Both the position numbers and the translations under genes were made by a program. A stretch of 64,000 bases of DNA from Bacteroidota bacterium (lineage in GTDB: Bacteria > Bacteroidota > Bacteroidia > Chitinophagales > JADIYW01), in assembly GCA_963169645.1 (NCBI GenBank), contig CAUJCO010000014.1:165512-229511 (forward strand), in the 5' to 3' direction. Each line of letters begins with the position of its first letter. The stretch's first letter is position 1. The notes beneath the pieces were generated by a model. The model saw only the letters and a program-made list of their open reading frames with translations, was not told the DNA's origin and ran no database searches. Below, piece after piece: positions 49,954 through 58,683 of this stretch.

Positions 49954-50690
49954 TGAGTAGAGAGAGGCGTGTCATTCCCATGTAAATGGGAATGTCATCG
50001 TACACAAATAAGATTCCCGCTTTCGCGGGAATGACATTTAAAAAACTTTGTGGGCTTCGTGTAAAAACTTTGTGGGCTTTGTGGTTTAAAAGATGAGATT
50101 CCCTTTTTCAAGGGAATGACATTACTTCATTACCACATTGCTTCATTATTTCATTATTCCATTATTTCATTATCTTACTTTTGAAGCCAAAAGTAACAAA
50201 AGCTTTTTTTGAACTACAAGGCAATTTGATGTTTCGTTCCTCAACATCAACCGCTTCTAAAATCAACGCTAATGCGTATTGCCTTCCCTTCGTTGATTTT
50301 AAAGCTATTGCTGTGTATTTCAAAAAATCGAACTCTTCTGCGGCATTTTTTTTATATTTAAGTAGTGAGTAGTAGGTATTGAGAGATGATTTGTTTTGTA
50401 ATAAATGAGATTTTCACTTTTGTGGAATGACAGCGTAGGTGTTGGTCAGATGACTTACAGTCATCCGACCAATTTTCAAAAAAACTTTGTGCGCTTTGTG
50501 GTTAAATTTATACGATGTAAGTAGTGAGTAGAAAGTAGAATGAAAAAAATGTTGCGATTTAGTTTGTTGCATGTCATTCCCATGTAAATGGGAATCTCAC
50601 ATAAATATAAATGGGATTCCCTCTTTCGAGGGAATGACATAGCAACATTACTACATTGCTTCATTATCACATTACTTCATTATTACAAAG
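49932..50690. repeat. Repeat block C: dRS3-like palindromes, hairpin and heptamer array
   Basis: The 729-bp gap 49954-50682 contains no gene. An AGTAGTG heptamer array (49933-49962) overlaps the thiH stop. Palindromes ATTCCC-N8-GGGAAT occur at 49974-49993, 50013-50032, 50098-50117, 50576-50595 and 50616-50635. Structured element S1 copy 2 is at 50167-50480, and its terminal hairpin is at 50444-50470. CTTTGTGGGCTTTGTG and CATTATTTCATT-type runs lie between, and the last of these reaches the stop of bcp. Confidence 0.9.
50167..50480 (+). repeat. Structured repeat element S1, copy 2
   Basis: Near-identical to 30905-31219, with roughly 15-20 differences in 310 bp counted by eye, and the same order of hairpins. 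A 63-codon open frame inside (50181-50372) follows the hairpin sequence and has no independent sign of being a gene. Confidence 0.85.
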
Positions 50691-51105
50691 CATTTAGTAA
50701 TTGTGCTGTTGCGTTTTTGGTATCTACTTTATCAATGATGGTGGTGATGATTCCTTTATCATTGATGACAAATGTAGTGCGTAAAATGCCATCGTATTCT
50801 TTGCCCATAAATTTTTTTCTGCCCCAAACTTCATACGCCATCGCGATACTTTTGTCGGTGTCCGGAAGCAACTCAAAAGGCAAGCTATATTTTGCTTTAA
50901 ATTTATCGTGTGATTTTTCATCTTGAGGTGAAACACCAATAATCGTAAATCCTTTTTTCGTCAGCGTTTCATAATTGTCTCTAAAATCGCATGCGTTGGC
51001 GGTGCAGCCCGGCGTATCATCTTTTGGATAAAAATACAATACGGTGGTTTTTCCTTTAAAGTCGATACCTTTAATTTTGGGTGCTTTGCTGCCTACTGTT
51101 AACAT
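50683..51105 (-). CDS. bcp: Thioredoxin-dependent thiol peroxidase, Bcp/PrxQ type
   Basis: A 140-residue peroxiredoxin that reduces hydroperoxides. The peroxidatic cysteine is C34 in YFYPKDDTPGCTANACDFRD, with the resolving cysteine C39 five residues later, as in E. coli Bcp. GVSPQDEKSHDKFKAKYSLP and RTTFVINDKGIITTII complete the fold. The N-terminus is short: MLTVGSKAPKIKGIDFKGKT lacks about ten residues that usually form the hairpin (D/GxxVSLSD) after the KAP motif. This looks like a natural trimming since the catalytic part is intact. Its 3' end touches repeat block C. Confidence 0.9.
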   Translation of the reverse strand: MLTVGSKAPKIKGIDFKGKTTVLYFYPKDDTPGCTANACDFRDNYETLTKKGFTIIGVSPQDEKSHDKFKAKYSLPFELLPDTDKSIAMAYEVWGRKKFMGKEYDGILRTTFVINDKGIITTIIDKVDTKNATAQLLNAL

Positions 51106-51145
51106 GATTTGAAATTTATACCTGCTAAACTACAAAAAAACAAGC

Positions 51146-52864
51146 TTATTCATACCGAAAGTTTTGTTGGATAGTTTGTATATTGCCAACTTTATCGGTT
51201 GCCCTAATTTTTAATTGATGTATGCCTTTGGTGCAATAGGCATCTAACGTATAGATGAGTTTATCGTTCTTGGCATCGTAATAAAAATTTACCCATTGCT
51301 CATCAATATAACCGTCATAAGTTGCTATTCCTGCAATAGCATCTTTTATAGTTGCTACTATCGTTGTTTGCTTAACACTATCCTTTGAGCTTGGTAAGGA
51401 TTCCAATATTATGTCAGGTGGCAGCGTATCGCACCGCACAAAAAATGAGCCCAACTCTTTGGTTTCGGCAGATAAAGTAGTGGCCGTTCTTTTGGTAGAT
51501 AATGCCGTTTCTGTTCCATCTTTACTACGACGCACTATGACGTACTTTAGGTTGTTTTTAAGATTGGATGTAGCTATAGAAATAGTTGCTGACAGATGCA
51601 ATGGAACGTATTTTTTAGGATTGGCGATATACCAAACATCGGATACGATATTGGAATCGTTGTTTTTGATATGCTGATAAGTCAGTGTTGTTTTTTCATA
51701 AAAACAAGCTGTTGGAAATTGCATTCGCACCGGATGTGATGCGACCGTAAACGCTTTTGTATTCGATGAAACCGTCAGTGTTTTAGGATGTTTTGGCAAT
51801 TCAAAGGACGATTTATTTTTGGGAATTGTTTGTATAAATAATCGGATGGTTGTTTTGTTTTTATTATAATCATACGCGAATATATCTACATAAAAATCCG
51901 ATCTATGCACTTTTAAAAACCCATTTTTTTTAGGCAGATAGATAGGCAGCCGATTGCCTTCTAATTGAAAACAATTATAAAAATAGCCGTTGTTATTTTT
52001 CATTTCGTCATAATCAACAAATGCATTGCAGTAGCGTGTTTTATCAAAATCGACAGCTGATAATTGATAAGAAAAACAGAGGCTGTCTTTCATAAATACG
52101 TCGATGTGTTGGATGCCGTTTTTTCCGGAATGAGCATCTTGTTTGTCGTAACCTTGTAACGAAAAAGAAATAGTTTCATTTTCCTCCACATAAATAGGTG
52201 TGGCAGTGGTAACATATTCGTTTTGATACATGAGTGGCAATATTGTACTCGAATCGGATTTTTTGAAATTAATTTTTACCGCAGTGAATTGTGGTGGCGT
52301 GGTATCAGCATAGGCTGTTGTTGGATAAAAGGCTAACGGATTAAGTGCGTGTTCTGTTTTCGTATCTCTAATTTCAAAATGCAAATGTGGTGCCGAGCTG
52401 CCACCTGTATTTCCTGAGAAAGCAATGGTATCACCTTGTTTTACGGGCAATTTATTTACGTCTAATGTTATATCCATTTCTGATTTTTGTTGAGCATATT
52501 GTATTTGCTGCATGTATTTTTCGATGTTGGAATAGAATATACTAAGATGACCGTACACACTGGTATATCCGTTGGTATGTGTGATGTAAATTGCTTTACC
52601 ATAGCCATATGGAGACACTCGAATGCGTGCAATATAGCCATCTGCAATAGCAAATACTGGTTGTCCTTCAACGCCATTGGTTTTAATATCTATGCCGGAA
52701 TGGAAATGATTTTCTCGTGGTTCGGCAAAGGAACCGGCTAAATGAAAGGGCAATTGCATTGGTGGAATGAACATTGATGTGGGTGCAACTTGAGCAGACG
52801 TATTGTTGCAAAAAAAGGTGCATACAATCAATAAATAGATTGCTGGTTGACACATCGATTTCAT
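51146..52864 (-). CDS. M23-family metallopeptidase (LytM-like), secreted
   Basis: A 572-residue exported protein with signal peptide MKSMCQPAIYLLIVCTFFCN. The zinc endopeptidase domain is N-terminal (about 45-180): HxxxD as HFHSGIDI (H55, D59) and HxH as SSAPHLHFEIRD (H160, H162), so the metal site appears complete. The core strand IARIRVSPYGYGKAIYITHT matches the family. The remaining 390 residues are beta-rich and resemble immunoglobulin-like repeats (LPPDIILESLPSSKDSVKQT near the end). M23 enzymes cut peptide cross-bridges in peptidoglycan or activate amidases. It lies 40 bp upstream of bcp on the same strand. Confidence 0.88.
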   Translation of the reverse strand: MKSMCQPAIYLLIVCTFFCNNTSAQVAPTSMFIPPMQLPFHLAGSFAEPRENHFHSGIDIKTNGVEGQPVFAIADGYIARIRVSPYGYGKAIYITHTNGYTSVYGHLSIFYSNIEKYMQQIQYAQQKSEMDITLDVNKLPVKQGDTIAFSGNTGGSSAPHLHFEIRDTKTEHALNPLAFYPTTAYADTTPPQFTAVKINFKKSDSSTILPLMYQNEYVTTATPIYVEENETISFSLQGYDKQDAHSGKNGIQHIDVFMKDSLCFSYQLSAVDFDKTRYCNAFVDYDEMKNNNGYFYNCFQLEGNRLPIYLPKKNGFLKVHRSDFYVDIFAYDYNKNKTTIRLFIQTIPKNKSSFELPKHPKTLTVSSNTKAFTVASHPVRMQFPTACFYEKTTLTYQHIKNNDSNIVSDVWYIANPKKYVPLHLSATISIATSNLKNNLKYVIVRRSKDGTETALSTKRTATTLSAETKELGSFFVRCDTLPPDIILESLPSSKDSVKQTTIVATIKDAIAGIATYDGYIDEQWVNFYYDAKNDKLIYTLDAYCTKGIHQLKIRATDKVGNIQTIQQNFRYE

Positions 52865-52910
52865 GTTATAAATGTACGTTATTTTGATTTTAGAATTCGG
52901 ATTTCTTTTG

Positions 52911-53560
52911 TCTTACTACTCAATAAGCGTTGTGTGGTTTAGTTCAACAAGTATATTTTTTTATTTAATCAATTGTCTAATTGAACCTTTTGTCACTTTT
53001 TTTCTTAGTCAAAAAAAGTAACCAAAAAAGACAAGGCAAAAATATCGCTCCACGCTTTGAGCTACGCTTGGCCGGCGATTTTTGCCGTGCCACGCTTCTT
53101 TGCTTTGTGCTTGTTTCAACTTTTTTCTTTTTTTTATTACATAGAAAATCATTCAGCTCAACTTGTTGGAATCGTATTTTTTTATTTAATCATTTGTCTA
53201 ATTGAACATCTTGTTACTTTTTTTCTTAGTCAAAAAAAGTAACCAAAAAAGACAAGGCAAAAATATCGCTCCTCGCTTATTGCCTCGCTTGGCCGGCGAT
53301 TTTTGCCGTGCCACGCTTCTTTGCTTTGTGCTTGTTTCAACTTTCTTCTTTTTTTTATTACATCGAAAATCATTCCGCTCAACTTATTGGAATCGTATTT
53401 TTTATATTTAATCATTTGTCTAATTGAACCTTCTGTCACTTTTTTTCTTAGTCAAAAAAAGTAACCAAAAAAGACAAGGCAAAATATCGCTCCACGCTTC
53501 TTTGCTTTGTGCTTGTTTCAACTTTCTTCTTTTTCTTTTTTATTCTGTTACATCAGAATT
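52911..53560 (+). repeat. Tandem structured repeat element S2, three copies
   Basis: The gap 52865-53732 (868 bp) is filled by a tandem repeat of period about 222 bp; its ACAAGGCAA core recurs at 53031, 53252 and 53474. Each unit has a hairpin ACTTTTTTT / AAAAAAAGT (12 bp with GTT/AAC ends in copy 2) and, in copies 1 and 2, an inverted pair GGCAAAAATATCGCT / GGCGATTTTTGCC. Copy 3 lacks the second arm, as if lost between two CCACGC repeats. A further copy is at 56118-56293. Open frames starting inside the units repeat themselves and are not credible genes. Confidence 0.88.
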
Positions 53561-53642
53561 TAAATAGCATAACTGGTTGGTAAAATAATTTCTCCACTTA
53601 CAACTTACACCTTAATACTCCTAACTAATATCTATTCTCTAT

Positions 53643-53672
53643 AAAAAAAACAAGCTCCGAAAAATCGGAGCC
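53643..53672 (-). terminator. Intrinsic terminator after the YD-repeat-like lipoprotein gene
   Basis: On the minus strand a perfect GCTCCG / CGGAGC stem with a six-base loop is followed by TTG and eight T residues. It lies about 60 bp after the stop at 53733. No such T run is present on the plus strand. Confidence 0.82.
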
Positions 53673-53732
53673 TCTGAGAACTAAATTTATGGAAAATGAG
53701 GGTGTTTCACCGTTTCATGGTATTTGTTTTGC

Positions 53733-54551
53733 CTAGTATTTATACTGATAATACAACGTATCTGTACTAAAACGCACATTTCGTTTTGTAATTAATGATT
53801 GGCTGTTGTGTGTGTATCCGTAATGATAGGTTTCGTAAACTTGTCCGGTGGTTGGTTTAATATCTGTTCGTTTAATTAATTTATTATGTGCACTTAATCC
53901 GGCGTTTAATCCTAATTTTGTAAATAAATCTAAACCACCGATATACATAAATTTAATTTCTTTAGTAAAGAAACGACTATCAAATTCCGGTGTTACCACA
54001 TCGTTTGTATATTCTAAGTTTGCTCGAATAATCAATTCATTATTATCAATCAATTCGTATTGCAATAAGTTGTTATTGGCATCGTACATAAAGTTTACAT
54101 ATTCCGCTCCTAGTGGTAAAATTTTAATACTCGAAATTCGATCGTTGAAATAAGAAAGGTATAATCCGCTGCTATCTAACTTAGCGATAGAGGTTACTTG
54201 TTTTTTATTGTTGTACTCAACTTTATACGTTATATCTCCAACAGAATCTAAGTACGAATTAACGAGTACATATCCATCGTGGTAACTTACATTAATTTCT
54301 TTCAATAAAGTTGCATTCGTAGTTGTATCACTATACACCGTTGCTTTATTTAATGTACCGTTTTCGTTGTAAAAAAAGTTCGTCACTTCGATTACATTAT
54401 CCGGTGGCGGCACTCTTCCATTCACATTATCTTCGATAAATAATATAGACTTCTTTATGCGTTTTGCATCGCCATTTTTCTGACAAGAGGTCGTAAAAAA
54501 GACTGCAAATGCGAAAAAAGTATATACGTAATATTTATTGAACAGGTTCAT
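53733..54551 (-). CDS. Lipoprotein with DUF4595/YD-like repeats, function unknown
   Basis: A 272-residue predicted lipoprotein: MNLFNKYYVYTFFAFAVFFT followed by TSC (lipobox TTSC, Cys at 23). The mature chain has repeated strand units of the kind Y...G.l..v....D.. (EVTNFFYNENGTLNKATVYS, NVSYHDGYVLVNSYLDSVGD, VEYNNKKQVTSIAKLDSSGL). These look like the YD/DUF4595-type beta repeats frequent in Bacteroidota lipoproteins, usually of unknown function. The ATG at 54551 begins the signal peptide; the 14-codon longer frame is rejected. It has its own terminator and is divergent from the next gene, so it is a single-gene unit. The 3' gap holds repeat S2. Confidence 0.7.
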   Translation of the reverse strand: MNLFNKYYVYTFFAFAVFFTTSCQKNGDAKRIKKSILFIEDNVNGRVPPPDNVIEVTNFFYNENGTLNKATVYSDTTTNATLLKEINVSYHDGYVLVNSYLDSVGDITYKVEYNNKKQVTSIAKLDSSGLYLSYFNDRISSIKILPLGAEYVNFMYDANNNLLQYELIDNNELIIRANLEYTNDVVTPEFDSRFFTKEIKFMYIGGLDLFTKLGLNAGLSAHNKLIKRTDIKPTTGQVYETYHYGYTHNSQSLITKRNVRFSTDTLYYQYKY

Positions 54552-54664
54552 GTTTAAATAAATTATAGTTCTCCAAGTGCTAATATCTAACAAAAATATG
54601 TAACTTTCAGGTACAAATTTTAGCCTTTGTCATACTTTTCAGGAAGTCATTTAATTAGGATATA

Positions 54665-56065
54665 ATGTATAATACCAAGCTAATTCACTTAATATCAACG
54701 TTTTCTATCGACGATAAACGCAAACTAAAAAAATGGATTAAGTCAGAAATTGTCAACAAAAACACTGACATAGTAAAGTTTTATGAATTTATAGACAGTA
54801 AAAAAACACTCACTGAACGCACCCTCAGCAAAGAAAAAGCGTTTGAATATCTATATCCGAATGAACCATTTAACGATTTGCGCATCCGACATTTAATTTG
54901 GATGACTACAGAAATCATCGAAGAATTTATTGTGTACAATAGTTTGAACAACAATAAAGACATGAAAAATTTATTGTTGGCAAAATATTATTCAATGCAC
55001 GAGCTGTATCTATATGCAAACCAAACGATTGAAGAGAACAGTGAAAAATTAGACAAGCTACTACATCGAAATGCGGAACATCATTTACAGCAATATAATT
55101 TGAATGCGTTGTACTTTCAAATTAATTCCAAGAACGACCGCAGCAAGGATTTTAAATTTCAACGAACCATCGACCATGCAACCATGTATATGTTGATTGA
55201 GACATTAAAAAATGCGTGTGTTACGTTGGCATTACAAAAAATATCAGAATTCAAATTTGAACATCACTTATTAGAGGCTGCATTAAAGTTGATTGAAAAT
55301 CCTATTTTCTTAAAAGACACTGTGGTACGCATATACTACCATATTTTCTTGGTTTTACGCGATGAAAATGAACAAGCTTCTCACACGTTTATTCAAGACT
55401 TAAATGCAAACAATCACTATTTCACACCCATGGATTTAAAAGAATTATACTTGTTGGCAATCAACTTTTGTGTAAAGAAATCCAATCAAAATTTACCGGA
55501 ATATACGAAGCTTACATTTGATTTATATATCTATGCCATCGAGCATTCATTCCTGATAGAACGCAATGAAATCAGCAGGTTTAGCTTTACCAATGTCGTT
55601 ACCTTAGGCATTAAACTGAAAGAATTTAATAAAACAAAACAATTCATTCAACGGTTTTCAAAATACATTTCTAAAGAACATCAAAAAAATACCGTAGATT
55701 TTAACAACGCCAAAATGTATTATGCAATTGGCAAAACCGATGAAGCATTGAGACTGCTTTTATCTATTGAATTGAAAGATATTTTTTGGGATTTAAATGC
55801 GAAGTATATCACGTTAAAAATATTATTTGAGAATAAGGACATGCAAGCATTTTCCACTTATTTAAAGGCGTTGAATATTTATATCAAACGCAAAAAAAAT
55901 ATTGGATACCACCATACTTACTTCACAGATGTTGTAAAGAACTTAACGTTGCTGAAAGAGATTTATAAAAAACCGGAATTATATAAAGCGTTCCGGTTTA
56001 GTCCGGAAACGCCGGATATTGATTGGTTCAACAAAGCGTTACAAAGTGTTTTGAATAGAGAGTAG
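54665..56065 (+). CDS. Cytosolic helical-repeat protein of unknown function
   Basis: A 466-residue protein with no signal peptide or membrane helix. It opens MYNTKLIHLISTFSIDDKRK and proceeds as a long series of amphipathic helices with TPR-like spacing, for example NTVDFNNAKMYYAIGKTDEALRL in the last third (quoted in part). Overall it resembles the helical solenoid 'hypothetical proteins' common in Bacteroidota; I recognise no catalytic motif. Its stop is close to a decamer-rich tail and repeat S2 copy 4. It is divergent from the lipoprotein gene at 54551. A regulatory or scaffolding role is only a guess. Confidence 0.6.
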   Translation: MYNTKLIHLISTFSIDDKRKLKKWIKSEIVNKNTDIVKFYEFIDSKKTLTERTLSKEKAFEYLYPNEPFNDLRIRHLIWMTTEIIEEFIVYNSLNNNKDMKNLLLAKYYSMHELYLYANQTIEENSEKLDKLLHRNAEHHLQQYNLNALYFQINSKNDRSKDFKFQRTIDHATMYMLIETLKNACVTLALQKISEFKFEHHLLEAALKLIENPIFLKDTVVRIYYHIFLVLRDENEQASHTFIQDLNANNHYFTPMDLKELYLLAINFCVKKSNQNLPEYTKLTFDLYIYAIEHSFLIERNEISRFSFTNVVTLGIKLKEFNKTKQFIQRFSKYISKEHQKNTVDFNNAKMYYAIGKTDEALRLLLSIELKDIFWDLNAKYITLKILFENKDMQAFSTYLKALNIYIKRKKNIGYHHTYFTDVVKNLTLLKEIYKKPELYKAFRFSPETPDIDWFNKALQSVLNRE

Positions 56066-56117
56066 CGATTTTGGATTTTTGACTCTGTATTTTAGATTTC
56101 TATTATCTTACTACTTA

Positions 56118-56293
56118 TATCTTACTACTCAAAAAGCGTTGTGTGGTTTAGTTCAATAAGTATATTTTTTATTTATTGGATTGCTAATTGAACATCTTGT
56201 CACTTTTTTTCTTAGTCAAAAAAAGTAACCAAAAAAGACAAGGCAAAAATATCGCTCTACGCTTATTTGCTTTGTGCTTGTCTCAACTTATTT
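56118..56293 (+). repeat. Structured repeat element S2, outlying copy
   Basis: Matches 52911-53125 from CTTACTACTC and AAGCGTTGTGTGGTTTAGTT onward, including the ACTTTTTTT / AAAAAAAGT hairpin and ACAAGGCAAAAATATCGCT. It lacks the GGCGATTTTTGCC arm, like copy 3 of the tandem array. It fills most of the 268-bp gap 56066-56333. Confidence 0.83.
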
Positions 56294-56333
56294 CCCAATA
56301 CTAATTTTTGAGCGAAATGCCATATACAAATCA

Positions 56334-57047
56334 CTAAGCGAAATTCGGAGCTAAATCGCGTTCTTCGTAGAAGTGGTTGATGTATCTTATCGCTTCTTCT
56401 ATATCATCCGTTACCAAGAAAAGATCAAAATCATTGGCATTAATATTATGCTGATTATTTAATACTTCTGCACGAATCCAATCTAACATACCTTGCCAAA
56501 AAGATTTACCCATCAACACAATCGGCACCCTGTCAATTTTTTTAGTTTGCACTAATGTTAGCACTTCAAATAATTCATCGAACGTACCAAAACCACCCGG
56601 CAAATACACGAAGCCTTGTGCATATTTTACAAATACTACTTTGCGAACAAAAAAGTAATGATGTGAAATTAATTTATCGGAATCAATATATGGATTATGG
56701 CCTTGCTCAAACGGTAATTCAATATTTAAACCAACAGATTTTCCATCTTTATTTTGAGCACCTAAATTGCCGGCTTCCATAATTCCGGGTCCACCACCTG
56801 TAATTACACCGTAACCTTCTTCGACTAAACGCTCCGCAATTTCCGTTGCTAATTTATAATACGGATTATCCGGCTTGGTGCGAGCAGAGCCAAATATCGA
56901 AATACAAGGACCAATTCTATCTAACTTATCATACGCATCCACAAACTCACTCATGATGCGAAACATGCTCCAACTGTTGGATGCATTTACCTGCGTCCAG
57001 CTGCGTTGTTTAAAAGGTTTTTTCTTTTTAAAATCATCTAATGCCAT
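56334..57047 (-). CDS. LOG-family Rossmann-fold protein (lysine decarboxylase-like)
   Basis: A 237-residue protein of the TIGR00730/LOG group, often cytokinin riboside 5'-monophosphate phosphoribohydrolases or nucleotide 5'-monophosphate nucleosidases. Signature blocks: FGSARTKPDNPYYKLATEIA, GVITGGGPGIMEAGNLGAQN and the PGGxGTxxE motif in VYLPGGFGTFDELFEVLTLV. The arginine/histidine cluster (KLISHHYFFVRKVVFVKYAQ) is also typical. Bacterial members have unclear physiological substrates. It is 71 bp downstream of the sodium:solute symporter and may be co-transcribed with it. Confidence 0.88.
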   Translation of the reverse strand: MALDDFKKKKPFKQRSWTQVNASNSWSMFRIMSEFVDAYDKLDRIGPCISIFGSARTKPDNPYYKLATEIAERLVEEGYGVITGGGPGIMEAGNLGAQNKDGKSVGLNIELPFEQGHNPYIDSDKLISHHYFFVRKVVFVKYAQGFVYLPGGFGTFDELFEVLTLVQTKKIDRVPIVLMGKSFWQGMLDWIRAEVLNNQHNINANDFDLFLVTDDIEEAIRYINHFYEERDLAPNFA

Positions 57048-57118
57048 ACTATAAAATTTTAGATTTTAGATTTGGGATTTTAGTTATTACTTTAAAATCC
57101 GACTTGTAAAGATACATA

Positions 57119-58594
57119 TTAAGCTCGATTTTCAATGGATGGTTTGTGGTTAACCAAACTGATTACCCACAAACCAATGAATGTGATAAGTCCATTTATT
57201 ATCAATAATTCCTGACCAAATGCATAACCATTTAACCACGCTGCTTTTTGTTTGGTTGCCGAATATAAAAACACACAAATACCTGCACTCAACAAACACA
57301 CCAATGGCACCAAGGCATCTTTTGGTTTTCTATTTGTGAAGATGCCAAAGGCAAACAATCCTAACAACGGACCATACGTAATTGCAGCTATATCCATTAC
57401 TAAAAATATCATGGATTGATCGCTGAATAATTTAAACAACAAAACGGTTATTAATAACACTACTGCAAATCCAATATGTATCACCGTTCTTAGCTTTGTG
57501 TGTGCTTCTGTATTGTCGGTTTCTTTGCGTAAAAAGTCAATATAAAAAGACGTAGTAAGTGTGGTTAAAACCGAATCAGCACTATTAAATGTTGCCGCCG
57601 TTAAACCTATAACAAACACTAAGCCGGCAAACATTCCTAAATGATTAAAGGCCAAAAATGGGAACAACTCATCGCCTTTTTCCGGAATTGTAATTTGTTT
57701 GCTATTGGCGTAAATATATAATAAAGCACCCAACGCCAAGAATAATAAATTTACCAATACAACAATAAAACTAAAGGCGTTCAAGTTTTTTTGTGCTTCG
57801 TTTAATGATTTACAACTTAGATTTTTTTGCATCATATTTTGATCCAAACCTGTCATACAAATAGCAATAAACGCACCGCCAAAAAATTGTTTCCAGAAAT
57901 AATTTTTAGCTTTCCAATCCCAGAAAAACACTTGTGCATATTCTGATTTTTTCACTGCTGCCATCATTTCACCAAATGACAAATGCATCTCATTACAAAT
58001 AAAAATGATGGAACAAATAACACCTAATAATAAAAATGAGGATTGCATCATATCCGTCCAAACCAACGTTTTGATACCGCCTTTATACGTGTAAATCAAC
58101 ATTAATAAAATAATGACGGATACCGTAATTGGAAATGGAATCCCGAAACCATCAAACACGAAACGTTGCAACACGATAGCTGCCAGATACAACCGCGCTC
58201 CGGCACCAATAATACGCGACAACAAAAAGAAAAAAGCGCCGGTGCGTTGCGATACACTGCCAATTCTATTTTGTAAGTAGGTGTAAATGGATGTTAATTG
58301 CATTTTATAATAAATAGGCAACAGCACATACGAGATTGCCCAATAGCCAATTACATAACCCAAAACCATTTGGAAATAATTGAACTGTGCTGCTTTCACA
58401 GAACCCGGCACCGAAATATAGGTAACGCCGGAAAGCGAATCACCGATTAAACCAAATGCCACTACAAACCAAAGTGATTTTTTATTTCCTAAGAAATACG
58501 ATTCACTGTTGGCATTTTTTCCGGTGAAATAGGCTATTCCGATAAGTAAACAAAAATAAATGAGAATGCAGAGTAAAATAATACTTGAAGACAT
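57119..58594 (-). CDS. Sodium:solute symporter family transporter
   Basis: A 491-residue SSS-family transporter with about 13 hydrophobic helices. Key segments are SYFLGNKKSLWFVVAFGLIG with DSLSGVTYISVPG (helix 1 unwound region), YVLLPIYYKMQLTSIYTYLQ, and GLTAATFNSADSVLTTLTTS (helix 8 with the Ser/Thr sodium-site pattern). The substrate (sugar, amino acid, nucleobase or vitamin) cannot be judged. No binding-protein or pathway gene is adjacent apart from the LOG protein. Its start region faces recR with a 90-bp divergent gap. Confidence 0.88.
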   Translation of the reverse strand: MSSSIILLCILIYFCLLIGIAYFTGKNANSESYFLGNKKSLWFVVAFGLIGDSLSGVTYISVPGSVKAAQFNYFQMVLGYVIGYWAISYVLLPIYYKMQLTSIYTYLQNRIGSVSQRTGAFFFLLSRIIGAGARLYLAAIVLQRFVFDGFGIPFPITVSVIILLMLIYTYKGGIKTLVWTDMMQSSFLLLGVICSIIFICNEMHLSFGEMMAAVKKSEYAQVFFWDWKAKNYFWKQFFGGAFIAICMTGLDQNMMQKNLSCKSLNEAQKNLNAFSFIVVLVNLLFLALGALLYIYANSKQITIPEKGDELFPFLAFNHLGMFAGLVFVIGLTAATFNSADSVLTTLTTSFYIDFLRKETDNTEAHTKLRTVIHIGFAVVLLITVLLFKLFSDQSMIFLVMDIAAITYGPLLGLFAFGIFTNRKPKDALVPLVCLLSAGICVFLYSATKQKAAWLNGYAFGQELLIINGLITFIGLWVISLVNHKPSIENRA

Positions 58595-58671
58595 AAGGAT
58601 GATTGCGTTAAAAACGAAATGAAGTTAATAAAATAATTCTAACTTACCCTTATCGACTTTTTAATATTCCG

Positions 58672-58679
58672 TATCTTTG
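58672..58679 (+). promoter_or_regulatory. -7 box of recR, probably leaderless
   Basis: TATCTTTG, an exact TAnnTTTG, lies four nucleotides before the ATG at 58684. A start point 5 to 7 nt beyond the box would fall at the start codon itself. No convincing -33 TTTG is seen. Confidence 0.55.
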
Positions 58680-58683
58680 CTGT

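Noticed and set aside
50181..50372. 63-codon open frame in structured element S1
   Set aside because: It lies wholly in a duplicated hairpin element, follows the repeat's sequence and is not kept intact in the other copy.
52981..53411. Repeated open frames of about 60-75 codons in the S2 tandem array
   Set aside because: They re-read the same repeat units in each copy and have no independent coding sign.
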